Shown: piece by piece, positions 21,332 to 31,235 of the stretch | How positions within the stretch are numbered: the stretch's first letter is position 1 | Layout of the letters: each line of letters opens with the position of its first letter | Source of the DNA: Closterium sp. Naga37s-1 | Lineage: Eukaryota; Streptophyta; Zygnematophyceae; Desmidiales; Closteriaceae | Reading direction: 5' to 3' | DNA: 64,000 nucleotides | Assembly (NCBI GenBank): GCA_947471745.1 | Contig: CANJKZ010000926.1 | Location: 619,501 to 683,500 of the forward strand | Notes under the pieces: model-generated | Told to the model about the DNA's origin: nothing | Database searches by the model: none | What the model saw: only the letters and a program-made list of their open reading frames with translations | Made by a program: the position numbers and the translations under genes

Positions 21332-22404
21332 CAGTGGGGACCTGGTGGATTAGGAAGCGCTGGATGTGGCGGTGGCCCACCCAGCTGGACGTCGCGTGGT
21401 GTCGCCACAGAGGTTGGCGCAGGAGAGGCTGGAGCTAGAGCAGCAGCAGGAGTTGTAGCAGCAGCAGCAGCAGCAGGAGCAGACACCATAGCCGTCACTT
21501 TTGCAGCAATTGTTCCCACCTGTCAGTGCCCTCCGGGCCCTTGGTCTCCCTTCCTCCCCTCCGGACCGCTCTCCGCCTCCTAGTGCACAGGGTCTTCCTC
21601 CTCCGGACTCGTCCCCTAATGTTTTCTCTCCTCCTCAGTCACAGTCGCCTACTCCTGTTGTCCCGCACACTTGGGCCACTCGTTTGTCCTCCTGGTGCTC
21701 GTCCCTCGTCTCGTTTTGACGACCTCCTCTTTGTCTTGCTTCGTTCTAGTCCTCCTCGTTCTCCCCCCGAGTCTAATCACCCATCACGTACTGCATCCTC
21801 CCTTAAATCTTTCTCTCACCCTATCACTAACTACTACAGCACTATTCATCATGTTGTCTCGCTTCTGCTCGCCTCTCTTGTCACGGACACTACCGCCCCT
21901 CCGTCGTCTCTCTCGGCTCTTGTTACCGCTGTCTCTGACTTTGTCACCACCGGCGCCATGACTATGCCACCCGCATGGTGTGCGCCTGTCCTCTGTCCGC
22001 CGGGGGTGAGTCTGCCCTTGGCTGTGACATCCTAAAGGTCAGGCAGCTTGAGTTGGAATTCTTGGCAGCCTCTTCTCCCCATCTCTGTGCCATGATGCTA
22101 GCCCTTGAGGGAGACGTTCTTGACATACCGACTCCTGGCACGTACCGTGAGGCAGTGTCAGGGGAGTGGACCTCTCAGTGGATAGCGGCCATGGACCCAG
22201 AGATGGCGTCTTGGAGATCCATAGGCACCTACATCGACGCAGTTCCCCCTCCCGGGGCGAACGTAGTCGATGGCATGTGGGTCTTCAAGGTGAAGCAGCC
22301 GCCTAAATGACTGCCTGTCTTCAAGGCGCGCTTCGTGGTTAGAGGTTTCAGTCAGCGTATGGGAGTATATTTCTTCCATACCTTCTCCTAGACCCCGAAA
22401 ATGA

Positions 22405-22537
22405 TGTCAGAACATTATAGCTTATGCTGTTGTGTAGGCTATAGTGGGGTATCCCATAGGGGGTACAACCAATTAGGGTTTCATATTTGTACTCACTTCA
22501 TTCTCATAGTTCAGTCATTCTCGTTCTCATTTTCTCA
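22405..22537 (+). repeat. 5' LTR of copia I
   Basis: It begins TGTCAGAACATTATAG and ends TTTTCTCA. It is 133 bp and identical to the 3' LTR. This is very short for an autonomous copia element. Confidence 0.96.
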
Positions 22538-22549
22538 TGGAATCAGAGC
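22538..22549 (+). promoter_or_regulatory. Primer-binding site of copia I
   Basis: TGGAATCAGAGC follows the LTR directly. It differs by one base from TGGTATCAGAGC, the common plant copia site complementary to the 3' end of initiator methionine tRNA. Confidence 0.75.
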
Positions 22550-23542
22550 AGGTCCCCTCCTAGGGACTGTTCCTTGGGCCCACCGAAGCGCGCCTCGAGT
22601 CGCGCCTGCCTTTTTTTTAGCGGCCCGTCGAGTCGCACCTAGCGGCCCGTCGCGCCGCCCTTACGGTCGCGTCGAGCCGCCCTAGCGGCTGCGGCGCGCC
22701 ACCCTTTTCCCGGCCCGTCGCCGCCCTTACCCGCGGCTTTGCGCCGCCCTCACCGGCGGCTTCGCGCCGCCCCTACCTGCGGCTTCGCGCCGCCCAGGCC
22801 CGTCGCCGCCCTTCTCGCGGCTTCGCGCCGCCTCTACCTGCGGCTTCGAGCCGCCCCGGCCCGTCGCCGCCCTTACCTGCGGCTTCGCGCCGCCTACGGC
22901 CCGTCGCCGCCCTTTTCTGCGGCCCCGCCGCCTCTCTCGTTGCGGCCCCGCCGCCCGTCTTCGCGGCCCCGCCGCCATCTCTCGCTGCGGCCCCGCCGCC
23001 TCTCACTGCGGCCCCGCCGCCCTACTCAGCGGCCCCGCCGCCCGACTTCGCGGCCCCGCCGCTTCTCTCGCTGCGGCCCCGCCGCCTCTCTCTTTGCGGC
23101 CCCGCCGCCCTTCACTGCGGCCCCGCCGCTTCTCTGCAGCGGCCCCGCCGCCCGTCTTCGCGGCCCCGCCGCCTCACTACCCAGCGGCCCCGCCGTCCTT
23201 CTGCAGCGGCCCCGCCACTCCTCTACAGCGGCCCCGCCGCCCTACGTCAGCGGCGCAGCCGAGCCGCCCAGCAGCAGAGCAGCCGAGCCGCCCCGCCGCC
23301 GAGCCGCGCTGCAGCCGAGCCGCCCGGCCGCCCACCAGCCGAGCCGCCGTGCAGCCGACCGCCCAGCCGCCGAGCCGCCCAGCTGCCGAGCCGCCCAGCC
23401 GCCGAGCCGCCCAGCCGTCGAGCCGCCCAGCGGCCGAGCCGCCCTGCAGCCGAGCCGCCCGAGCAGCCCTGTCCGGTGAGCACAGACCCTCTGTCACTGC
23501 GTGCTCTTCCCCTACTCCTTGCACTGCTGGTCTACTGCTGTC
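22550..23542 (+). repeat. GC-rich tandem-repeat leader of copia I
   Basis: The 993-bp untranslated leader consists mostly of CGGCCCCGCCGCC-type units (about 22915-23240), preceded by GCGGCTTCGCGCCGCC-type units and followed by GAGCCGCCCAGC-type units (to about 23470). A 246-codon open frame at 22739-23479 is only arginine-, proline- and alanine-rich repeat and is not called a gene. Confidence 0.85.
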
Positions 23543-26500
23543 ATGGCTACCCCTAGTGTCCTCACTTTTGACGCTGAGGGTCGGGCCATTGACTTTGAGG
23601 TCTGGGTAGATGACCTACAGCTGTTCTTACAGTGCGATAGGGCGGACGGCCTCTCTCTCTTTGACCTCACCTCTGGCGCTTCCCCTGCCCCTGCTGCTGA
23701 TGCTGACGCCACTGTTCGCTCCCAGTGGGCCACGCGCGATGCTGCTGCACGTCTTGCTGTGCGTCGCCACCTCCCTACCTCCGAGCGTGCGCACTTTAGT
23801 CAGTACAAGAGTGCTCAGACCTTGTACGCTGCTGTAGTCGCGCGCTACTCCTCCCCTTCCACTGCTGCACTGAGCCGTCTCATGCTGCCGTACCTCTTCC
23901 CTGACCTTGCTTCTTTTCCCACCGTTGCTGACCTCATTACGCACCTCCGCACTAGTGACACTCGCTACCGCGCTGCACTTCCTGCTGACTTCTGCACCGC
24001 GAACCCCCCCCCCATGTACATCACTCTGTACTTCCTAGTCACTCGCCTCCCTGACTCCCTTCGAGTAGTCAGGGACCACTTTCTCTCAGTCTGTCCCACC
24101 ACACTCACTGTAGACCTCCTCGAGAAGGCCCTCCTCACGATAGAAAAGAGCATAGTCGCTGTAGGAGCCTCTCGAGGTGACCCGCGCACCCCCATCTTTG
24201 AGGGGTGTTCTCCCTCCCCCCTGCTGCCCTCTGTTGCCTCTGCTGCTTCGGCCGACCTCCTTGGTCTTGAGTCGGTCGGTGCGGCGTCTGCCCCTAGCGG
24301 GAGACGCCGCCCTGGCAAGGGCAAGGGGGGCAAGGGAGCTGGAGGAGCGGGCGGTGGAGGTGGAGGTGGAGGCAGTGGGGGGAGTGGGGGTAGCGGTGGA
24401 GGTGGAGGTGGGGGTGGGGGGTTCGGTGGCGGCAGTGGAGGCGGAGGCCGCGGCGGCGGTGGCGGTGGTAGCGGAGGTAGCGGAGGAGGCGGCGGTGGAG
24501 GAGGCGGTGGAGGCGGCGGCGGCAGTGGAGGCAGCGGAGGCGGTGGAGGCGGTGGGGGTGGCGGTGGAGCTGGTCGCGGGTCTTTGCAGAGGAGTGGCTC
24601 CGGTGGTGGCTTGCGCCAGCAGCAGCAGCGTGGTCGTGCGACCCTGTCCCCTCAGCAGCTCCGTGAGTGGTACACTGCACGCCAGCGGGGTGGGGGTTTT
24701 GGTCCGTGTACCTACGTCCTGCGCACCGGCGACCGTGCGGGTGAGCAGTGTGGGGGTGCGCACCCCACTCCGCGCTGCTTTGGCCGCCTGACGGACGCAT
24801 GGCGTCACCAGTTCCCGGAGGCCTCCGAGATCCCTCGCTGGGACGAGCTGTCTAGGGCGGGGGTTGCCATCTTTGATCTGGACTTTGATGCTATTCTCTC
24901 TGCCATGTATGCTGTGTCTATTAGTGATGAGGGTGACTGTTACCGGTGTTTCCAGCCCGATCCGGGCATTGAGACTGCTGCTCTAGGTACTGGTGAGGCT
25001 GCTGCCCTAGGTGCTTACGACGCTGCTGCTCTAGGTGCTGGTGTGTCTGCGTCCTCAGGTACTGGTGAGTCTGCTCTCTCAGGTACCGCGTCGGCTTCGG
25101 CCTCCCTCACCTTCACTCTTGACTATGGGGCGTCTCGCTCCTTCTTTCGGGACCGCACCACACTCACGCCGCTTAGTCGGCCGGTTGCGGTGTCTCTGGC
25201 TGACCCCTCTGGGGGTCCGGTCCTGTCTCGTTTCTCCACAGTCCTCCCGTGTCCGGCGGCTCCCTCTGGCACCCTGTCTGGTCTCTACCTCCCCTCGTTC
25301 TCGACGAACCTGGTGAGTGGTGCTGACCTACAGGATGCGGGTGTCCACCAGTTCACTCCTGCACGTCAGCGAGTGACCCACTGTACAGAGGCTGGCACAG
25401 GCCGACACCTGGCTACGTTCACCCGTCAGCCGGGGTCGAGCCTGTACACTCTGACCACTGCGTCTCCTCCAGTTGCTGAGTCTGGTAGGGTAGTTACGTC
25501 GGGTCAGGTGTTTGCTGCGGCGTCCAGGTCTGGTCCTGAGTCTGCCCCCTGTTCGTGTCGTCTCCTGTCTCACGAGACTCTCCTCTGGCACCACCGCCTT
25601 GGCCACCCCTCTCTGCTTCGGCTCAGAGGTATGGCCTCCCGTCTTCTTGTGTCCGGTCTACCCCGGTCCCTCCCTCCCCTTCCTCAGGGCCCTGGCCCTG
25701 CCTGTGTCCCCTGTGTCGAGGGGCGCCAGCGTGCTGCCCCTCACTCCTCCCAGTTTCCTTCGACAGAGGCCCCGTTGCAGACACTTCACATGGACGTGTG
25801 GGGCCCAGCCTGCGTCCGTGGACAGGGTCACGAGCGCTACTTCCTGCTCGTTGTTGACGACTACTCGCGTTACACCACAGTCTTCCCCTTGCGCAGCAAG
25901 GGTGATGTCACTGAGGTGCTGATCGACTGGATCCGCGCAGCTCGTCTCCAGCTCAGGCAGAGCTTCGGCTCGGACTTTCCTGTTCTGCGTCTGCACTCGG
26001 ACAGAGGCGGAGAGTTCTCCTCTGGCCTTCTGCGTGCCTACTGTCGTGCACGGGGCATCCGTCAGACCTTCACGCTTCCGGACTCACCGCAGCAAAATGG
26101 GATTGCTGAGCGCCGCATTGGCATGGTCATGGACGTCGCTCGTACGTCTATGATGCATGCGGCTGCCCCCCATTTTCTGTGGCCGTTTGCGGTGAGGTAC
26201 GCGGCGCATCAGATCAACCTCCACCCCAGGGTCTCCAGGCCGGAGACCTCCCCAGCCTTGCTGTGGACGGGGAAGGTTGGCGATGCGTCGGCGTTCCGGG
26301 TCTGGGGATCTCGGGCGTTTGTCCGCGACCTGTCTGCGGACAAACTATCCCCTCGTGCTGCTCCTTGCGTCTTCCTGGGGTTCCCCCCTGACGCGCCTGG
26401 GTGGCAGTTTTACCACCCCACCTCTCGCCGTGTTCTGTCCTCCCAGGACGTCACGTTTGACGAGTCGGTCCCCTACTACCGCCTCTTCCCCTACCGCACT

Positions 26501-29500
26501 CCGTCCCTCCCCCCACCCCCACTCTTCCTGGTACCAGGTCCCCCCCAGGTAGACCCCCTCCCCCCTCAGGGTCCTGCCCCTTCAGGTGTGTCCCAGGTAG
26601 ACGCAGTCGAGCCTGTCGAGGTCACTGGTGACTCTGGTGCTGCTGAGGGTGCTGAGGCTGGGGGTGCTGTACCTAGGGGTGCGGAGCCTAGGGGTGCTGG
26701 GCCTGGGGGTGCTACGTCTGGGGGTGCTGAGCCTAGGGGTGCTGAGCCTAGGGGTGCTGAGCCTGGGGGTGCTGAGCCTAGGGGTGCTGAGCCTGGGGGT
26801 GCTGAGCCTGGGGGTGCTGAGCCTGGGGGTGCTGAGCCTAGGGGTGCTGAGCCTGGGGGTGCTGAGCCTAGGGGTGCTACGTCTGGGGGTGCTGAGCCTA
26901 GGGGTGCTACGCCTGGGGGTGCTGAGCCTGGAGGTGCTCCGCCTGGAGGTTCTCCGAGTGCTTCGTCTCGCCGGGAGCCACTTTCTCCACAGGAGCTGCG
27001 TGAGTGGTTTGCCCGGCGCTGGAGGCGTGCTGCTGGTGCTGGAGGTCCTTCGGCTGCTGAGGGTGCTGCGGTCGCGGGTCCCGGAGGTGCTCGTTCTGGG
27101 TGCACTGGAGCTGGTGCTGCTGAGGGTGTTGGCGCTGAGACTACCGCTGGCAGTCCTACTGGGGGTGCTCCTGGTGCTGCTGGAGGTTCTGGAGCTACTG
27201 GTGGTGCTGCTGGAGCGGGTGCTCCTGCTGAGGGTTCTGGTGCTGTCCCTGCTGCTTCTAGCGTCGCCGCGCGGCCTCGACCGTACTTCGTTCCACTCCT
27301 GCAGCAGGTTCTTGGTCTTCCACCTTCTACTGGTCCTCCTCCTCCCTTAGAGTGTCCACAGCCTGTCTCGTCCCAGCTACAGTTGCAGCCTACCTCCCCT
27401 TTGCCTGCTCCTTCTCCCTACACTGGTCCTACTGGAGGTCTGGCTGAGCGCCGTGAGCCTGCGTCTCGCCCTGCGTCGCCTGTCCGTGCTGCTCGCACTA
27501 GTGGTCGCGGTTCGCGTCAGCGTCCTCCTCCTGTCCCTGGCACGCACCGGATGTCTCTGCGTCCGTCCACTGCTCCTCTGCGTGCCCCTTTGCCTTCTCC
27601 TCCTGAGTCCTCTCTTCCTGCTCTTGCCGACCCGGAGTCGGACTCTCTTCGTGCTGCCAGTCCTACTGTCACGCGTCTCCTTGCTACTGTTGTCACTGAC
27701 CCTTCTTTCGAGTCTACTGCTGCGTCTGCTCTCGTTACTGAGCTCGTCGACTTTGCTGCTCGCTGTCGCTTAGACTACGCTGCTAGTCTTGTCGCTGAGT
27801 CTGAGTCTATCTGTCCTCCGTCCGTCGGGGGTGAGTGTGCCCTTGGCACGGACGTCCTTGAGGACAGGCAGGAGGAGTTCCAGTGTCTGGCAGCTGCCTC
27901 ACCTCATCTCGTGTCCGTACTGCTTACCCCTGAGGGAGACCCGGATGCACTTGACATCCCGACTCCGCGCTCTTACGCGGAGGCGATAGAGGGTCCCTAC
28001 TCCTCTCAGTGGCAGGCAGCTATGGATGCAGAGATGGCTTCCTGGAAGTCCACAGGCACCTACGTTGACGCTGTCCCCCCTCCTGGGGCGAACATCGTCA
28101 GTGGCATGTGGATCTTCAGGGTGAAGCGGCCGCCGGGTTCTCCGCCTGTCTTCAAGGCGCGTTACGTGGCTCGTGGCTTCAGTCAGCGGCAGGGAGTTGA
28201 CTACTTTCAGACCTTCTCCCCCACCCCGAAGATGACCACTCTTCGGGTACTGCTGCACGTTGCTGCTCACCGTGACTACGAGCTGCACTCTCTTGACTTC
28301 AGCACAACTTTCTTGCAGGGCAGCCTGCACGAGGAGATCTGGCTGCGTCGCCCACCTGGCTTCACTGGGTCTTTCCCTCCTGGTACCCAGTGGAGTCTCC
28401 GGCGTCCAGTCTACGGTCTCCGCCAGGCGCCACGTGAGTGGCACGACACACTGAGGACTACGCTTGCGGCTCTTGGGTTTGCTCCTTCTACTGCCGACCC
28501 GTCGCTGTTTCTACGCACCGACACCTCTCTGCCGCCGTTCTACATCCTCGTGTACGTCGACGACTTGGTCTTTGCCACAGCTGACACTGCTGGACTCGCC
28601 TACGTGAAGTCCGAGCTGCAGAAGAGACACACGTGCACAGACCTGGGTGAACTGCGCAGCTACCTTGGCTTGCAGATCACCCGGGACAGAGCACGCCGCA
28701 CCATTACCCTGACTCAGTCACACATGGTGCAGCAGGTCCTTCAGCGCTTCGGCTTCACGTACTCCTCGCCTCAGGCCACTCCTCTGTCTACTCGCCACTC
28801 GCTCTCAGCTCTGCCTTCGGATGAGTCCGTAGAGTCGAGTGGCCCGTACCCAGAGCTTGTTGGCTGCCTCATGTACCTGATGACCTGCACACGACCTGAC
28901 CTTGCATACCCTCTTAGCATTCTTGCACGCTATGTTGCTCCTGGGAGACACAGACCAGAGCACATGGCTGCAGCGAAGAGGGTGTTGCGCTACTTGTGCA
29001 GTACGTCGGGCATGGGGCTAGTGCTTGGAGGGCGGAGTCCAGTGGTCCTCACTGGGCACGCGGACGCTTCTTGGGCTGACGACCAGGCTACGCAGCGGTC
29101 GTCACAGGGTTACACCTTCAGCCTTGGTTCCGGCTCTGTTTCGTGGCGGGCTACTCGCTCGTCTTCTGTTCTTGGCTCGAGTTGTGAGGCTGAGATCTAC
29201 GCCGGGGCCATGGCTGCACAGGAGCTTCGCTGGCTCACCTACCTGCTGACCGACCTTGGAGAGCCGCCTCGTTCTCCTCCAGTCCTGTACGTAGACAACA
29301 AGGCCATGCTGGCCTTGTGTCGAGAGCAGCGACTGGAGCACAGAACAAAGCACATTGCTCTCCGCTACTTCCTTGCTCGTGAGCTACAGCAACGTGGACA
29401 GTTGCGGCTTGCGTACGTGGCCTCTGAGGCCAACACTGCTGATGTCTTCACCAAGGCACTTCCGCCTTGTGATCATCAGCGCTTCTGCACTCAGCTGGGT

Positions 29501-29536
29501 CTTGTGCCCGTCTTGCCTCACTTGCTCTCCTCTTGA
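23543..29536 (+). CDS. Copia Gag-Pol polyprotein, intact frame (1,997 aa)
   Basis: The polyprotein supplies all proteins for copia replication. The start MATPSVLTFDAEG matches the gag start of element M; an ATG 14 codons upstream is less likely. Gag spans about 1-215, then glycine-rich sequence (about 250-345). An unusual Cys-His motif lies at 389, 403, 407 and 412. The protease motif is D527-Y528-G529-A530 where D-S/T-G is expected. WHHRLGHP (about 682) marks the GAG-pre-integrase region. Integrase D751, D820 and E856 fit D,D35E. A 15-base repeat encoding GAEPRGAEPG lies between integrase and RT. RT has D1585 and YVDD (1671-1674). RNase H has D1841, E1882 and D1918. There are no stops or frameshifts. 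The only missing canonical residue is in the protease. Confidence 0.95.
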   Translation: MATPSVLTFDAEGRAIDFEVWVDDLQLFLQCDRADGLSLFDLTSGASPAPAADADATVRSQWATRDAAARLAVRRHLPTSERAHFSQYKSAQTLYAAVVARYSSPSTAALSRLMLPYLFPDLASFPTVADLITHLRTSDTRYRAALPADFCTANPPPMYITLYFLVTRLPDSLRVVRDHFLSVCPTTLTVDLLEKALLTIEKSIVAVGASRGDPRTPIFEGCSPSPLLPSVASAASADLLGLESVGAASAPSGRRRPGKGKGGKGAGGAGGGGGGGGSGGSGGSGGGGGGGGGFGGGSGGGGRGGGGGGSGGSGGGGGGGGGGGGGGSGGSGGGGGGGGGGGAGRGSLQRSGSGGGLRQQQQRGRATLSPQQLREWYTARQRGGGFGPCTYVLRTGDRAGEQCGGAHPTPRCFGRLTDAWRHQFPEASEIPRWDELSRAGVAIFDLDFDAILSAMYAVSISDEGDCYRCFQPDPGIETAALGTGEAAALGAYDAAALGAGVSASSGTGESALSGTASASASLTFTLDYGASRSFFRDRTTLTPLSRPVAVSLADPSGGPVLSRFSTVLPCPAAPSGTLSGLYLPSFSTNLVSGADLQDAGVHQFTPARQRVTHCTEAGTGRHLATFTRQPGSSLYTLTTASPPVAESGRVVTSGQVFAAASRSGPESAPCSCRLLSHETLLWHHRLGHPSLLRLRGMASRLLVSGLPRSLPPLPQGPGPACVPCVEGRQRAAPHSSQFPSTEAPLQTLHMDVWGPACVRGQGHERYFLLVVDDYSRYTTVFPLRSKGDVTEVLIDWIRAARLQLRQSFGSDFPVLRLHSDRGGEFSSGLLRAYCRARGIRQTFTLPDSPQQNGIAERRIGMVMDVARTSMMHAAAPHFLWPFAVRYAAHQINLHPRVSRPETSPALLWTGKVGDASAFRVWGSRAFVRDLSADKLSPRAAPCVFLGFPPDAPGWQFYHPTSRRVLSSQDVTFDESVPYYRLFPYRTPSLPPPPLFLVPGPPQVDPLPPQGPAPSGVSQVDAVEPVEVTGDSGAAEGAEAGGAVPRGAEPRGAGPGGATSGGAEPRGAEPRGAEPGGAEPRGAEPGGAEPGGAEPGGAEPRGAEPGGAEPRGATSGGAEPRGATPGGAEPGGAPPGGSPSASSRREPLSPQELREWFARRWRRAAGAGGPSAAEGAAVAGPGGARSGCTGAGAAEGVGAETTAGSPTGGAPGAAGGSGATGGAAGAGAPAEGSGAVPAASSVAARPRPYFVPLLQQVLGLPPSTGPPPPLECPQPVSSQLQLQPTSPLPAPSPYTGPTGGLAERREPASRPASPVRAARTSGRGSRQRPPPVPGTHRMSLRPSTAPLRAPLPSPPESSLPALADPESDSLRAASPTVTRLLATVVTDPSFESTAASALVTELVDFAARCRLDYAASLVAESESICPPSVGGECALGTDVLEDRQEEFQCLAAASPHLVSVLLTPEGDPDALDIPTPRSYAEAIEGPYSSQWQAAMDAEMASWKSTGTYVDAVPPPGANIVSGMWIFRVKRPPGSPPVFKARYVARGFSQRQGVDYFQTFSPTPKMTTLRVLLHVAAHRDYELHSLDFSTTFLQGSLHEEIWLRRPPGFTGSFPPGTQWSLRRPVYGLRQAPREWHDTLRTTLAALGFAPSTADPSLFLRTDTSLPPFYILVYVDDLVFATADTAGLAYVKSELQKRHTCTDLGELRSYLGLQITRDRARRTITLTQSHMVQQVLQRFGFTYSSPQATPLSTRHSLSALPSDESVESSGPYPELVGCLMYLMTCTRPDLAYPLSILARYVAPGRHRPEHMAAAKRVLRYLCSTSGMGLVLGGRSPVVLTGHADASWADDQATQRSSQGYTFSLGSGSVSWRATRSSSVLGSSCEAEIYAGAMAAQELRWLTYLLTDLGEPPRSPPVLYVDNKAMLALCREQRLEHRTKHIALRYFLARELQQRGQLRLAYVASEANTADVFTKALPPCDHQRFCTQLGLVPVLPHLLSS
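26640..26960 (+). repeat. 15-bp coding repeat in the IN-RT linker of copia I
   Basis: About twenty units of GGGTGCTGAGCCTGG or its GGTGCTGAGCCTAGG variant encode Gly-Ala-Glu-Pro-Arg/Gly. The unit is a multiple of three and preserves the frame. The linker between integrase and RT is poorly conserved among the copies here. Confidence 0.9.
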
Positions 29537-29748
29537 CCTTGCTTGTACTCTCACATATATATATACCTGCTCTTGCTTGTCTAGCTTTATATATATGTGT
29601 GTACTCTTGCATGTGAACTGGCCGTGTGGCCTTGACCCTGTGCTCGGACTGTGTGGTGACTTTGTGATCCACCCTGAGCTTGCTTTGCTTTGCTTTGCTT
29701 GACTGGTCTTGTGACCCCTTGTTCTCCCCCACTTTGCCTATGGGGGTG

Positions 29749-29881
29749 TGTCAGAACATTATAGCTTATGCTGTTGTGTAGGCTATAGTGGGGTATCCCA
29801 TAGGGGGTACAACCAATTAGGGTTTCATATTTGTACTCACTTCATTCTCATAGTTCAGTCATTCTCGTTCTCATTTTCTCA
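29749..29881 (+). repeat. 3' LTR of copia I
   Basis: It is 133 bp and identical to the 5' LTR. It is preceded by CTATGGGGGTG, which serves as the polypurine-tract position. Confidence 0.96.
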
Positions 29882-31235
29882 AATGACCACTCTTTGGATG
29901 TTACTTCACGTTGCCGCACAGTGATACTACGAGCTGCACACGCTGTACTTCTCCACTTCTTTTCTCCAGGGCCGCCTACACGAGGAAATGTGGCTGCGCC
30001 GCCCTCCTGGCTTCACTGGCAGTTTCCCACATGGGGCCCAGTGGAGTATGGAACGACCAATATATAGTCTCCGCAAGGCACCCCGTGAGTGGTACGACAC
30101 TCTTCGCTCCACACTTGCTGACCTCGGTTTCAGTCCTTCGTCCACCGACTCGTCGCTGTTTGTTCGCTCTTGCTCTACTCCTTCCTTCGTCCTCGTCTAC
30201 ATCAACGACTTGGTCTTCGCTACAGCAGACGGGGTTGCTATGGCTTTCGTGAAGTCCGAACTACAGAAGAGGCACACGTGCACTAACCTGGGTGAACAGC
30301 GCCGCTACCTTGGCTTGCAGACCATCAGAGATAGAGCTACTTGCACATACACTCACTCAGTTGCACATGGTGCAACAGGTCCTTCAGCGGTTCGGGCTTC
30401 AGTTCTCAACAAAACAGCCCACTCATCTTGCCATTGGCCACGGACTCACCACTCCTCTTCCTGACGAGCGCTTTGAGTTCGCAAAGCGTGTGGGCTGCCT
30501 TATGTACCTGATGACCTGCACTCGTCCATACCTCGCTTTTCCTCTTAGCGTCCTGGCTCGCATAGTTGCGACTGGGAGACACCGTCTTGTTCACTAGGCG
30601 GCTGCTGTGAGGGTAGCGAAGTACCTGGCGACTAGATCAAGCATGGGGCTTGTACTTGGAGGGAGAGAGCCAGTTGTACTGAACGGACACTGCGACTCTT
30701 CCTACGCCGACGATGTGGAGACCTCCAGGCCTACTCCGGGGTACTACTTCAGTTTGGGCTCTAAAGCTGTGCCGTGGAGGTCTACTCGATCATCGTCTGT
30801 GGCGCAGTCTAGCGCTGAGGCCGAGGGCCGAGATCTATGCCGGTGCCATGGCTGCGTAGGAGATTCGCTAGTTGACATTCTTGCTCACCGACCTTGGTGA
30901 GCGGCCTCGCTCTGCACCAGCTTTGTTCACTGACAAAAAGGCCATGATCCTCCTATGTCGAGAGCCTCGACTAGAGGGCAGAATGAAGCACATCGACGTG
31001 AGGAACTTTCTACTGCGAGAGTTGCAGCGACGCGACCAGACACGCTTGGAATCTGTGGCCTTAGCGGCCAACACTGCAGATATCTTCACCAAGGCCCTTC
31101 CGCCTGGTGACCACCACAAGTTATGTCTGCAGCTAGGCCTTGTTGAGGCAGGCCCTCGGTTGCTATAGTCTTGCCTCTGGTTACTTACTCTACCTGTCTT
31201 GCTATCTATATACATATATATATATACATCGAAAG

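Larger units (their letters stand above)
22405..29881 (+). mobile_element. Copia element I, intact and recent (TSD AATGA)
   Basis: The two 133-bp LTRs at 22405-22537 and 29749-29881 are identical. AATGA lies directly outside both ends (22400-22404 and 29882-29886), and removing the element rejoins the RT of element O at the same codon region. The interior has a primer-binding site, a 993-bp GC-rich leader, a single gag-pol frame of 1,997 codons without stops, and a G-rich tract before the 3' LTR. Identical LTRs indicate a very recent insertion, with the caveat that 133 bp gives little resolution. Confidence 0.96.
21975..31168 (+). pseudogene. RT and RNase H of copia O, split by element I
   Basis: The left part (21975-22404) runs through DMWVFKV-type RT sequence to TPKM. 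The right part (from 29882) resumes at the same motif. The first catalytic Asp is changed (LYFSTSF instead of LDFST-F) and the YVDD box reads YIND. There are frameshifts and stops, for example near 30597. The RNase H tail ends ANTADIFTKALPPGD at 31080-31110. The enzyme is inactive by sequence. Confidence 0.88.
15788..31232 (+). mobile_element. Copia element O (old, interrupted by elements M and I)
   Basis: The element starts with a 107-bp LTR and a primer-binding-like TGGTATCATCG. Its leader is interrupted at 16238-19773 by minus-strand element M. Gag decay products lie at 20274-21331. Its RT is interrupted at 22405-29881 by intact element I and resumes at 29882, ending near 31168. Protease and integrase are absent, and a shortened IN-RT linker (about 21500-21970) follows gag directly. 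No 3' LTR was found; the 3' untranslated part breaks off next to the CACTA-like repeat at 31236. Without the two insertions about 4.4 kb remains. Confidence 0.85.

Noticed and set aside
22739-23479. 246-codon Arg/Pro/Ala frame upstream of gag in copia I
   Set aside because: It is built from CGGCCCCGCCGCC-type leader repeats with frames open on both strands, and has no relation to any family member's coding region.
24086-24808. 240-codon antisense frame over gag of copia I
   Set aside because: It is antisense to glycine-rich coding sequence; stops are rare there on both strands. There is no independent support.
26566-27105. 179-codon antisense Pro/Ala/Ser frame
   Set aside because: It is the complement of the 15-bp coding repeat in the IN-RT linker of copia I.
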